Notes under the pieces: generated by a model | Databases searched by the model: none | The model's input: the letters and a program-made list of their open reading frames with translations, nothing else | Told to the model about the DNA's origin: nothing | Part shown: in pieces, positions 33,347 through 40,747 of the stretch | Numbering within the stretch: the stretch's first letter is position 1 | Layout of the letters: the number at the start of each line of letters is the position of its first letter | NCBI GenBank assembly: GCA_002839605.1 | Contig: PGYK01000006.1 | Span: forward strand, 96,019 to 160,018 | Direction: 5' to 3' | DNA: 64,000 nt | Origin: Methanomicrobiales archaeon HGW-Methanomicrobiales-3 | GTDB taxonomy: Archaea > Halobacteriota > Methanomicrobia > Methanomicrobiales > Methanospirillaceae | Translations under genes and position numbers: made by a program

Positions 33347-34122
33347 GAGATCCCATGTTCAAGAAACTTCCCTGTATCAAGATCGACGCTGATAACGCGA
33401 AGCGCGACCTGCATGAAGTCATTGAGGAAGTCCCCTTTGCGCTCTTCATCAACGGCCGGCACGCAATGACGGCGATGATGAGCCCGGTGCAGCTCGAAGA
33501 CTTTGTAACCGGCTATCTCTACACCGAGCAGATCATCAAAAACGTGGATGAGATCGAATCGATCAGGATCGAGAAGAACCGGATGAGTGTTATTACAAAA
33601 AACCTCTTCAAGGTGCTGGGGCCGAAAAAGACGATCCTCTCCGGCTGTGGCGGGAGCACGTCGTTCATCGATACGGAAAAACTCCCGAAGATCCAGTCCG
33701 GTTATTCCATAACCACGGCCAACATCCTGGTATCGGTAAAAGCCGTCCTGAACTCCGAACTCCATATCACGACGGGGGGCATCCATATCGTTGCCCTGCT
33801 GGATGGGGAGAACGTCATCGCGGTTTCGGAGGATATCGGGCGGCACAATGCGCTTGACCGGGTCATCGGGTTTGCGCTCCGGAATAAAATCGATCTCGCA
33901 AAGACCTGGGTGGTCGTCTCGGGACGGATCTCATCTGAGATGGTGAGGAAGTGCCTTATTGCAAATATTCCCATCATCGTCTCGCGGGGGGCCACGACTA
34001 CGCTCGCAGTGGATATCGGAAAAAGGAATGGCCTTACGGTTGTGGGTTTTGCCCGGAGCACGAAGATGGTCATCTACACCCACCCGGAGCGGATCACAGG
34101 TGTGGATGCAGGCGGGGAGTGA
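33343..34122 (+). CDS. fdhD: Formate dehydrogenase accessory sulfurtransferase FdhD
   Basis: The 259-residue protein matches FdhD: EVPFALFINGRHAMTAMMSP, EDFVTGYLYTEQII, TGGIHIVALLDGENV, SEDIGRHNALDRVIG, and GRISSEMVRKCLIANIPIIVS. FdhD passes sulfur from a desulfurase to the Mo/W-bis-pterin cofactor of formate dehydrogenase. The usual cysteine pair is reduced to one in SGCGGS, as in several archaeal homologues. The gene is coupled to larE. A second in-frame ATG at 33355 is a possible start. Confidence 0.93.
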   Translation: MRDPMFKKLPCIKIDADNAKRDLHEVIEEVPFALFINGRHAMTAMMSPVQLEDFVTGYLYTEQIIKNVDEIESIRIEKNRMSVITKNLFKVLGPKKTILSGCGGSTSFIDTEKLPKIQSGYSITTANILVSVKAVLNSELHITTGGIHIVALLDGENVIAVSEDIGRHNALDRVIGFALRNKIDLAKTWVVVSGRISSEMVRKCLIANIPIIVSRGATTTLAVDIGKRNGLTVVGFARSTKMVIYTHPERITGVDAGGE

Positions 34123-34183
34123 AAATCACCGATCAAACCTGAAATTATCAGATCGTTTGTGAAGAGTGCTGATATGCGATGAT

Positions 34184-34375
34184 GCGCCCCCCGAGCCCCC
34201 TCCCCTTCTGACTGCCGCCACGGGCTGGCAGTCATGCGGGCGGGGGAGTGAGTTGAGCGCTTAAGAAATGCATTGTATCGGATTTTAGTCCAGTCATTGA
34301 TGCCCCCGCGGGGCGCCCTTTTTGGTCGGGGGCGGTGCTCATATTGGGGGTATGGGGGCAGTTTGCCCCCATCTT
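34184..34375. repeat. GC-rich hairpin cluster, copy 2 of dispersed element
   Basis: The 303-bp gap between fdhD and the convergent ncs6 gene is nearly all repeat. It opens with the left hairpin also seen at 12936-12995 (GACTGCCGCCACGGGC and the CGGGCGGGGGAG arm). Then come CGGATTTTAG and a GCCCCCGCGGGGCGCCC block. The last part is a near-perfect hairpin ATGGGGGCA-GTT-TGCCCCCAT (34352-34372). It may also serve as a bidirectional terminator between the two convergent genes. Confidence 0.6.
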
Positions 34376-34425
34376 TGCGACAGAGGTTTTCTCCAGATTC
34401 AACTGTAGCAAGGCACCCCCTGCCC

Positions 34426-35370
34426 TCATGACCCCCCTATCCCGAGCCTTCTCTTCAGCATACAGAGCTGGCAGATCTCCCCGCTGCACGCGTCCCCGCA
34501 CTCCCGGCAGTGCCGGACCGGTTCAACCACCAGTGCCCCGGCGCAGTGCGCCTCGATCTGTGCCTTGCTCTCCAGCAAGTGCAGCATCGTGCCGGGGTGC
34601 TTTACTTCAAGAGTGGCAAGCATCGTGCGCACCTCCATCCGGAGGGCGTGAACGGCATACGGGCACTCGGGAAGATCCGGCCATGCACCGTGCAGCATGA
34701 GATAGACGGCAAGTTCCTTTTCAGATACGTGCATGAGGGGTTTGATGCGGGGGATGAACCATCCCTGCGAGTCGCTGGCGGAGTCCCGCACGAGACGGGG
34801 CAGGTCGCCCCGGAGCACATTCATAAAGACCGACTGGGCTTCATCGTCAAGGTTGTGCCCGGTGGCGAGCTTTGTAATGCCCGCCTGTTCAGCTCCCGCG
34901 ATGAGCGCTTTCCTCCGCAGGATCCCGCAGACGGTGCATGCTTCGGGTTCCCTGCCTTTCAGGAACGCATCGAGCGTGTTGCCAAAGAGCACCGTGAAGG
35001 AGACGCTGACCTGGGGGATCTTATATTTCTTAACAAGTTCATCTGCCGAGCGGATGGTATCTTCCCGGTATCCGGCAATTCCTTCATCAATGGTTATTGC
35101 GGTGAGCCGGACCCCGTCAAGGGATGGCAGGAGCCGGGAGAGGATCATCAGGAGTGCGGTGCTGTCCTTTCCCCCGCTCAGGCCAATGCCGACATGGTCG
35201 CCCGGCTGGATCATCTTCCGGGACCGGATCGTCTCCGTCACGCGTGATTCAATATTGGCAATGAAATGATCCCGGCAGAGGTAACGGCCACTGATACGGT
35301 CATGGTACACGGCATGCCCGGAGCAGAGCGAGCAGTGCGGGGTCGTTTCCGGAACAGGACTCGCAGTCAA
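34426..35370 (-). CDS. Ncs6/TtuA-type tRNA thiolation enzyme
   Basis: The 314-residue protein matches archaeal Ncs6/CTU1, which makes 2-thiouridine at tRNA position 34 (or 54). It has an N-terminal zinc knuckle (CSLC...YLCRDH), the PP-loop GLSGGKDSTALLMI, the catalytic CTVCGILRRKAL, GHNLDDEAQSVFMN, and a C-terminal zinc ribbon (CRECG...CQLC). I place the start at the TTG at 35370, 4 bp after the SAMP-like stop codon and preceded by GGGGGGT; the frame remains open further up but overlaps the upstream gene. Coupling with the ubiquitin-like sulfur carrier supports this function. Confidence 0.88.
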   Translation of the reverse strand: MTASPVPETTPHCSLCSGHAVYHDRISGRYLCRDHFIANIESRVTETIRSRKMIQPGDHVGIGLSGGKDSTALLMILSRLLPSLDGVRLTAITIDEGIAGYREDTIRSADELVKKYKIPQVSVSFTVLFGNTLDAFLKGREPEACTVCGILRRKALIAGAEQAGITKLATGHNLDDEAQSVFMNVLRGDLPRLVRDSASDSQGWFIPRIKPLMHVSEKELAVYLMLHGAWPDLPECPYAVHALRMEVRTMLATLEVKHPGTMLHLLESKAQIEAHCAGALVVEPVRHCRECGDACSGEICQLCMLKRRLGIGGS

Positions 35371-35374
35371 CGGT

Positions 35375-35611
35375 TTACCCCCCGTGAGTGATCCGGAAGA
35401 TCCGGACTTCATCAGTGTCCTGTACGATCGCATCTTCCACCACAAGTGTCCCGTTCTTCGAAACAAGAACTTCAACCGGGTTAAGCCCGAGCTCGCGGAG
35501 GAGTGATTCTACGGTGACCGGCCCGACGTCTCTGGTGCGGCAGGACTTGTCCGGCAGGATGATCTTCACGATTGTTGAGGTACTGGGAAGGGGAAGGGGA
35601 TAAATATCCAT
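35375..35611 (-). CDS. Ubiquitin-like sulfur carrier (SAMP/ThiS-like)
   Basis: The product from ATG 35611 has 78 residues: IVKIILPDKSCRTRDVGPVT, LLRELGLNPVEVLVSKNGTL, VQDTDEVRIFRITHGG. It ends in Gly-Gly and has the beta-grasp pattern, similar to archaeal SAMP2 and Urm1/ThiS. Such proteins carry thiocarboxylate sulfur for tRNA thiolation and can act as protein modifiers. The gene is 4 bp upstream of ncs6. The open frame upstream to 35770 is antisense to nadA and was rejected. An E1-like enzyme is encoded at 29570. Confidence 0.85.
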   Translation of the reverse strand: MDIYPLPLPSTSTIVKIILPDKSCRTRDVGPVTVESLLRELGLNPVEVLVSKNGTLVVEDAIVQDTDEVRIFRITHGG

Positions 35612-35692
35612 GTTCCGGTGCCAGCAAAGTCCGCCATGCGATTCCGGCACCAACGCTTTAATTATACCCCCGGAAGAAAAGGATACAGGATT

Positions 35693-36607
35693 ATGCCCAC
35701 TGACCAGCAGGAGATTATTGAGGAGATCAAGAGGCTCAAAGCGGAGCGCAATGCCATCATTCTGGTGCACAACTACCAGCCCGCGGAAATCCAGGACATC
35801 GCAGACATTTTGGGGGATTCACTCGAACTTGCCCGGGCAGCAGCCACAATGGACGGCGAGGTCATCGTCTTCTGCGGTGTGGACTTTATGGCTGAAACGG
35901 CAGCCATTCTCTCGCCCCGGAAGCCGGTCCTCCTTCCCGCCGGGGATTCCTGCTGCCCGATGGCGGATATGATCACGGCTGAAAACCTGCAAAAGGCAAA
36001 GAAGGATCACCCGGGGGCTGCTGTGGTCTGCTACGTGAACTCTTCTGCGGAGGTCAAGGCGGAGAGCGACATCTGCTGCACCTCGTCCAATGCCGTGAAG
36101 GTGGTCAATGCGCTTGACGAGGATGAGATCCTCTTTGTCCCGGACCGGAACCTTGGCCGGTACTGCCAGCGGTTCACGAAAAAGAAGGTCATCCCGTGGG
36201 ACGGGTACTGTTACGTGCACGACCGGATTACCCCGGCCCAGGTGCTCGCGGCAAAACGTGCCCACCCAAATGCAATCGTGCTCGTGCACCCCGAGTGCCG
36301 GCCCGAGGTCATCGATCTGGCTGATTATGCTGTCAGCACGTCAGGAATGATACAAGAGGTCTGTTCATCCAAGACTGATGATTTCATCATCGGCACTGAG
36401 ACCGGCATCCTGTACCGGCTCAAAAAAGACTGCCCCAAAAAACAGTGTTATCCCCTTGCTGAATCAGCATTCTGCCGGGATATGAAGAAGACCAGCCTTG
36501 CGATGGTCCGCGATTCACTGGTAACGCTCACCCCCCGAATTGTCGTGCCGGACGAGATCGCTGCACGGGCCCGGTGTGCGATCGAGCGCATGCTTGCACT
36601 GCCGTAA
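35693..36607 (+). CDS. nadA: Quinolinate synthase
   Basis: The 304-residue enzyme condenses iminoaspartate with dihydroxyacetone phosphate for NAD synthesis and needs a [4Fe-4S] cluster. It shows AIILVHNYQPAEIQDIADI, VFCGVDFMAETAAIL, VPDRNLGRY, HPECRPEV and the third cysteine in CPKKQCYPLAE. The cluster ligands (C in VFCGVD, PEC, KQC) are all present. I start at the ATG 35693 (MPTDQQEIIEEI), after a TTTAATTATACC box; the extra N-terminal frame is not family-like. It is divergent from the samp-ncs6 pair; nadB is not in the window. Confidence 0.94.
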   Translation: MPTDQQEIIEEIKRLKAERNAIILVHNYQPAEIQDIADILGDSLELARAAATMDGEVIVFCGVDFMAETAAILSPRKPVLLPAGDSCCPMADMITAENLQKAKKDHPGAAVVCYVNSSAEVKAESDICCTSSNAVKVVNALDEDEILFVPDRNLGRYCQRFTKKKVIPWDGYCYVHDRITPAQVLAAKRAHPNAIVLVHPECRPEVIDLADYAVSTSGMIQEVCSSKTDDFIIGTETGILYRLKKDCPKKQCYPLAESAFCRDMKKTSLAMVRDSLVTLTPRIVVPDEIAARARCAIERMLALP

Positions 36608-36818
36608 TCTTCCTCCCCCGGAAACGGTCAGAAACGATAGTGGAACCCCTGACGATGAAACATTGGCTCTGGAGAATCGGGCATGAACGTATGATCACAC
36701 TGGGAGGCATAAAAATCACTGGAGTGCCCAAAGATGAGGAATGGTTCACGCATCAGGAGCTCGTATAGTTCATGGCGATCTGGATTCCCGTTACTGTGAA
36801 AATGAAAACCGAAGTGAG

Positions 36819-36851
36819 GCCGCCACGGGGGCGCCCCGCGGGGGTGGCGGC
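36819..36851. repeat. GC-rich hairpin repeat (GCCGCCAC/GTGGCGGC)
   Basis: A 33-bp perfect-armed hairpin: GCCGCCAC, centre GGGGGCGCCCCGCGGGG, GTGGCGGC. It is identical over its central 31 bp to 13196-13226 and, on the other strand, close to 54648-54679. It occupies the 298-bp gap between nadA and the zinc-ribbon gene; I see no gene in the gap. Confidence 0.7.
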
Positions 36852-36905
36852 AGGTATCGCAAGTTTCCCCTGTGAATAACCAAACCCCATTTCTTGAAAA
36901 ACTAA

Positions 36906-37160
36906 TCACGAATGCCGCTCTTCCGGCTTCTTCACCTGCGCCATGATCCGGTGATACGTCTCCTCCCCCACGCACTCCTTTGCATACTTGCACCACTGGA
37001 CGCAGGAGATGATATCGTTGAAGACCTCAAAACCGCACTCGCTGCACTTCACCGAGATGTCATTGGAGAAGAGCTCTACTTCCGCGCCGCACTGCGGGCA
37101 TTTTTTGATAGCAAGCGTGGGGGTGCGCAGGTTTGCGGCGCCCGGGCAGTGGTCGAGCAT
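36906..37160 (-). CDS. Small zinc-ribbon/cysteine-rich protein
   Basis: The 84-residue product (ATG at 37160; a second ATG lies two codons upstream) has two CxxC pairs forming a zinc ribbon (KKCPQCGAEVELF, VKCSECGFEVF), then CVQWCKYAKECVGEETYHRI, a second cysteine group typical of a small archaeal class seen beside Fe-S or regulatory genes. Function is unknown. It begins only 9 bp after the QueG-like stop codon, so it is likely in the same leftward transcript. Confidence 0.75.
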   Translation of the reverse strand: MLDHCPGAANLRTPTLAIKKCPQCGAEVELFSNDISVKCSECGFEVFNDIISCVQWCKYAKECVGEETYHRIMAQVKKPEERHS

Positions 37161-37169
37161 ATACAATAA

Positions 37170-37943
37170 TCACTGTTCCGGTATTTTGAAGTGCGGGCAT
37201 GCGGTCATACAGGCCGTGCAGGTTCCCCGGATCTCAACGCAGGTGGCCGCCGCGTTCAGGAGAACTGTCACGAGCCGGGCGCTGTACCTCCCCCGCATCA
37301 ACCGCCATGCAAGAGGGCGAAACAGGGAGGGGACGTAATCGGTGAGATTCCGGCACAAGGTCTGCGTTACAACCCCGTCATGGATGGCTCCTGGTGTACA
37401 GGCCCTGGCGCACCGGTTGCAGTGGGTGCAGGCCGCAGTGCCGTCCGTGACCGGGCCGGGTCCGATAACCCCTTCCGTGACTACTGCCGCGAGTGCCAGC
37501 CGGTTGCCGTAGCGGGGATGAATGAGGAGCCCGTTATCACCAAGGGTACCAAAGCCGGCATCCGCAGCACAGTGCTTGAGCGAGAGCCGGCCCCGGAGGA
37601 TCCCGTCTTCCACAACAAGCTGGAGGAACGGGACGACCGAAATGGAATCAAATCCCTCGCGTTTGAGATGATCACGAAGGGCAGACGCGGTGGATTCAAG
37701 GGTTTGCTTGAGGTTGTTCGTCTCTTCGGACTGCTCACTTTCCGTGCCAGAGAAGAGGCGGTCAGGCATCACAACCCCGAAGATGATGATCGTCCGGCAG
37801 GAGTGGAGGATATCGCGGGGGTGACGGCCGGCCGGCGCCCGGATGGAGGCAACATCGGCAACACAATAGGCCGGGACATGATGATCGGAAAAGAAATCCG
37901 CAAGCGTGTCGGAACTGACGGGACTGGAAGCAGGACGGCACAT
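37170..37943 (-). CDS. QueG-like 4Fe-4S protein
   Basis: The 257-residue product resembles epoxyqueuosine reductase: an N-terminal DUF1730-like part (GRHPRDILHSCRTIIIFGVVMP), a middle region KHCAADAGFGTLGDNGLLIHPRYGNRLALAAVV, and two 4Fe-4S cysteine groups (CTHCNRCARACTPGAI and CTACMTACPHFKIP). True QueG also binds cobalamin and is longer. Methanogens often have such shorter homologues of unknown role, so I do not assign queuosine reduction. It is convergent with nadA across the hairpin gap, and next to the SRAP gene (18 bp). Confidence 0.8.
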   Translation of the reverse strand: MCRPASSPVSSDTLADFFSDHHVPAYCVADVASIRAPAGRHPRDILHSCRTIIIFGVVMPDRLFSGTESEQSEETNNLKQTLESTASALRDHLKREGFDSISVVPFLQLVVEDGILRGRLSLKHCAADAGFGTLGDNGLLIHPRYGNRLALAAVVTEGVIGPGPVTDGTAACTHCNRCARACTPGAIHDGVVTQTLCRNLTDYVPSLFRPLAWRLMRGRYSARLVTVLLNAAATCVEIRGTCTACMTACPHFKIPEQ

Positions 37944-37961
37944 GGGATAGTGAATTGTTCG

Positions 37962-38633
37962 TCACGTAAGCCCAAAAAGGGGACGGATAACACGCTCATC
38001 ATCCACAGCCGGGCTGTTCACGAGATCGGAGACCGCAACCCTGGCCATCGCAGACGCTGGATACGGGACGAGTATTCGAGCAAGGTCCTGAACGGACGGG
38101 GGGTCATACGAGAGCCAGCGTTCCTCGTTCTCCCGCGTCAGGATGACCGGCATCCGGTCGTGCACCTCAGCAAGGAGCGGGTTTGCATTGCACGTGATGA
38201 TGGTGTACGTCATGAGCGGTGCGCCGTCCGGGTCGTGCCACGTGTCGTACAGCCCGGCAAACGCAAAGAGCGGCTCGTTTGGGAGATGGAAGTAGAACGG
38301 GGCCTTGTGCGTCCCCTCCTTTTTCCATTCATAGAAACCGGATGCGGGGACAAGGCAGCGGCCGGATTGGAGGAGCGGGGCAAACATCGGTTTTTCTGCA
38401 AGGCTCTCGGCCCGGGCATTGACCGGTTTAGGTGCGGTTTTGCTATCTTTGGTCCAGTGCGGGACGAGCCCCCAGCGCATCAGGGCAATTTCGGGCATCT
38501 TCTTTTGGACAATGACCGGCATCTCGCTTGCCGGGGCTACGTTGAACTTCGAGCGGGCGCCGATCATCGGGTTATGGACCCGGAACCGGTTGCCGAGATC
38601 ATCGATGCAGATGAGCGAGTACCGGCCGCACAT
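37962..38633 (-). CDS. SRAP-family abasic-site DNA-protein crosslink protein (YedK/HMCES)
   Basis: The 223-residue protein starts MCGRYSL; the cysteine at position 2 is the catalytic residue that crosslinks to abasic sites in single-stranded DNA after removal of Met. Other hallmarks are NVAPASEMPVI, MRWGLVPHW, NARAESLAEKPMF, CLVPASGFYEWKK, YTIITCNANPLLAEVHDRMPVIL. The start is fixed by the required Met-Cys; the frame continues upstream to 39170 but is not protein-like. It probably forms one transcript with the two following leftward genes. Confidence 0.94.
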   Translation of the reverse strand: MCGRYSLICIDDLGNRFRVHNPMIGARSKFNVAPASEMPVIVQKKMPEIALMRWGLVPHWTKDSKTAPKPVNARAESLAEKPMFAPLLQSGRCLVPASGFYEWKKEGTHKAPFYFHLPNEPLFAFAGLYDTWHDPDGAPLMTYTIITCNANPLLAEVHDRMPVILTRENEERWLSYDPPSVQDLARILVPYPASAMARVAVSDLVNSPAVDDERVIRPLFGLT

Positions 38634-38997
38634 ATTTTCCAATCCGGTTAATTGCCGGGCCGGGTTATGAACCTGCCGGGTGTGAGGGGCGAAACTGTCA
38701 TTCCAAGTGATGATCGCAGACCGGATCCCGCCGAAATGTGCAGCTTTGACGTTTTTGGGCATATCACCCTGCATTTTCAGGGAAATTCCCGATTGTTTGG
38801 CAAATCCAGATGAGGGGCTTATCTGCGGAGGGGTGTTGGTCTGCCAGGATATGGGGGCAATCAGAAACCGGAATGAGCCAGTACTGGAACAGCTACGGAC
38901 GGGAAGCTCCAGGATATGAATTCTGGAAATGCACTCAAAAGTGCACCCCTTTTGTGCAAAGATGTAATATCGCATCCCGCCAAGTATCCGGCAGGCT
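38634..38997. other. Intergenic region, 364 bp, between divergent genes
   Basis: This region should hold the promoters of the leftward SRAP unit and of the rightward Rsm22 gene. A small palindrome, TGCACT-CAAA-AGTGCA, lies at about 38930-38945, ~55 bp before the Rsm22 start. Short open frames (for example 38707-38919) lack protein-like composition. Nothing else is recognised. Confidence 0.4.
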
Positions 38998-40506
38998 ATG
39001 GCCAGAAACGATCTCCTCGCGGTGCTCAAAAAAACGGCACAGAAAAGACCGGTCTTTCTTCTATCGGAGATCATCTCAAACCCTGACGATGATCTCACCA
39101 TCGAAGAGCTCATCACCCGGATGAGACCGTCCCTTCCGGGCCTTGGGCTTCTTGCAAAAAAGACCGGCAACGATTATACCATCTCGCGAAAGCCGGCTCA
39201 CGAGTCCCTGGTAATAACTTCAGAAGAATCCATGCGGCAGGATGCATTCTTTGCTTCCCAGCGGATGCCGCCGGTTCTTGAGGCTGCCATTGAGCAGTAC
39301 ATAGTTAAAAAGACCGGCAAGGATCTTTCCGATCCCGTCATGCTCGACCGGCTCCGTAAGGCCATCGTATTCCAGAAATCGGATTACTGGAAGCCCACCC
39401 ACCAGCGGGCCCTGAAGTACACCAAAGCCTACAGCGTGCTCGGGTACCTTGCGTACCACTTCCCGGTCTATTTTGTCCAGGCCGAACACCTGCTCGCCAT
39501 GCTTGCCCGCGACGGGCTCTTAAAAGAGAAGATGACGATCCTCGATGCTGGCACCGGCCCGGGCGTGGTCCCGCTCGCGATAGCCGATTTCTGGTCACGG
39601 CTCGATACCGCAACGGCAACCGTGTATTCCATTGAGCGATCGGAGGAGCACATCGAGGCGTTCCTGCACCTCCGGGAGCAGTGCACACAGAAGGGGGAGC
39701 GCGTCAGCATCAAGCCCCCGATCAGGGCCGATCTCGTGACGTTTGATTTGCAGAAGATCCCGCAGCAGATCGATCTCATGATCTTCTCCAATGTCCTCAA
39801 CGAACTCTCAGATCGCTCTATCGACCAGCGGGCAGATCGTGTCCTGAAACTGGCAGAACGGCTTGCGCCGGACGGCTCGATCCTGATCGTGGAACCTGCC
39901 GAGGAGACCGCGTCGGTCACCCTCCGGATCCTCTCGCTTGCCCTTAAAAAACGGGGGCTTACGATCCACAGCCCGTGTTCATTCATCTGGGGCACGAACT
40001 GCACACCGGACCGGTGCTGGAGCTTTGCCACGGGCCGGAACATCCAGCCCACCCGGATGATGGGCAGGCTCTCGGAATGCGATGAGCCGTTCCGGTACAT
40101 CAACATCGACATCAAGTACAGTTACGTGGTGCTCCGTAAAGACGAAAAGACAAGGCATTCCTACCGGGTGCCGGCCAAGTCCCGCGTCCTGCGGATAGCG
40201 CAGGTCCACCGTCATGTCGACAAACGGGTCAACTTCATTGCCGCAAAGATGTCGGAGAACCTCGGCGATGGCAAGAACCTGATGTTCCGGCTCTGCGACG
40301 GCACCGCGGACAAACCGGTCTTTGCCGTGGTCCCCGTGTACCATGTGACACCGGAAAATGAGGTGCTGAAGACCGCACCGTACGGGACGATCCTTGAACT
40401 TGACGGTGTTCTCGTCCGGTTCAACAAGGCGCACAATGCCTACAACCTGCTCGTGAGCCGGAATACCCGCATCACGCTGGCAGAAGAGCAAAACCGGGAA
40501 GAGTGA
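38998..40506 (+). CDS. Rsm22-family (METTL17-like) ribosome-associated methyltransferase-like protein
   Basis: The 502-residue protein has an N-terminal ~75-residue extension, then the Rsm22 pattern: DYWKPTHQRALKYTKAY, a SAM-binding Rossmann motif ILDAGTGPGVVPLAI (~180), FSNVLNELSDRS, and the cysteine-rich segment PCSFIWGTNCTPDRCWSF. Rsm22/METTL17 binds a 4Fe-4S cluster and aids small-ribosomal-subunit assembly; archaeal homologues probably do likewise. A C-terminal ~120-residue OB-like region follows (VDKRVNFIAAKMSE). The gene is alone; a hairpin follows at 40542-40580. Confidence 0.87.
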   Translation: MARNDLLAVLKKTAQKRPVFLLSEIISNPDDDLTIEELITRMRPSLPGLGLLAKKTGNDYTISRKPAHESLVITSEESMRQDAFFASQRMPPVLEAAIEQYIVKKTGKDLSDPVMLDRLRKAIVFQKSDYWKPTHQRALKYTKAYSVLGYLAYHFPVYFVQAEHLLAMLARDGLLKEKMTILDAGTGPGVVPLAIADFWSRLDTATATVYSIERSEEHIEAFLHLREQCTQKGERVSIKPPIRADLVTFDLQKIPQQIDLMIFSNVLNELSDRSIDQRADRVLKLAERLAPDGSILIVEPAEETASVTLRILSLALKKRGLTIHSPCSFIWGTNCTPDRCWSFATGRNIQPTRMMGRLSECDEPFRYINIDIKYSYVVLRKDEKTRHSYRVPAKSRVLRIAQVHRHVDKRVNFIAAKMSENLGDGKNLMFRLCDGTADKPVFAVVPVYHVTPENEVLKTAPYGTILELDGVLVRFNKAHNAYNLLVSRNTRITLAEEQNREE

Positions 40507-40541
40507 TCCCCGTCATCCTTTTCATGCTGTAAAAAAACTTC

Positions 40542-40580
40542 CTCGCTACGGGGGATATAATCCCCCAAACATCAGTGAGG
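40542..40580 (+). terminator. Hairpin downstream of the Rsm22-family gene
   Basis: GGGGGAT-ATA-ATCCCCC (40550-40566) forms a strong stem, framed by CCTC and GAGG. A similar hairpin (GCGGGGTAATATTCCCCC) occurs near 54737-54754. It lies between the convergent Rsm22 and TIG genes and could end either transcript or be a dispersed repeat. Confidence 0.45.
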
Positions 40581-40747
40581 ATACCTGCTGCTGCCACGGT
40601 GGGCGTCTGTGCCGGGGTTACCATTGCGTATCAATGAGGAAAAAACCGGTTTTCCTGCATTGTTACCGTACATGAGGGTGCCACAAGCATGCCGGGCGAC
40701 CGACCATGGAAGTCACCGCGGTTTCACCTCTTTTGTGATCCTGCCAA

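Noticed and set aside
37191..38651. 486-codon rightward open frame opposite the QueG-like and SRAP genes
   Set aside because: Both genes on the opposite strand have intact catalytic motifs; the frame itself shows none.
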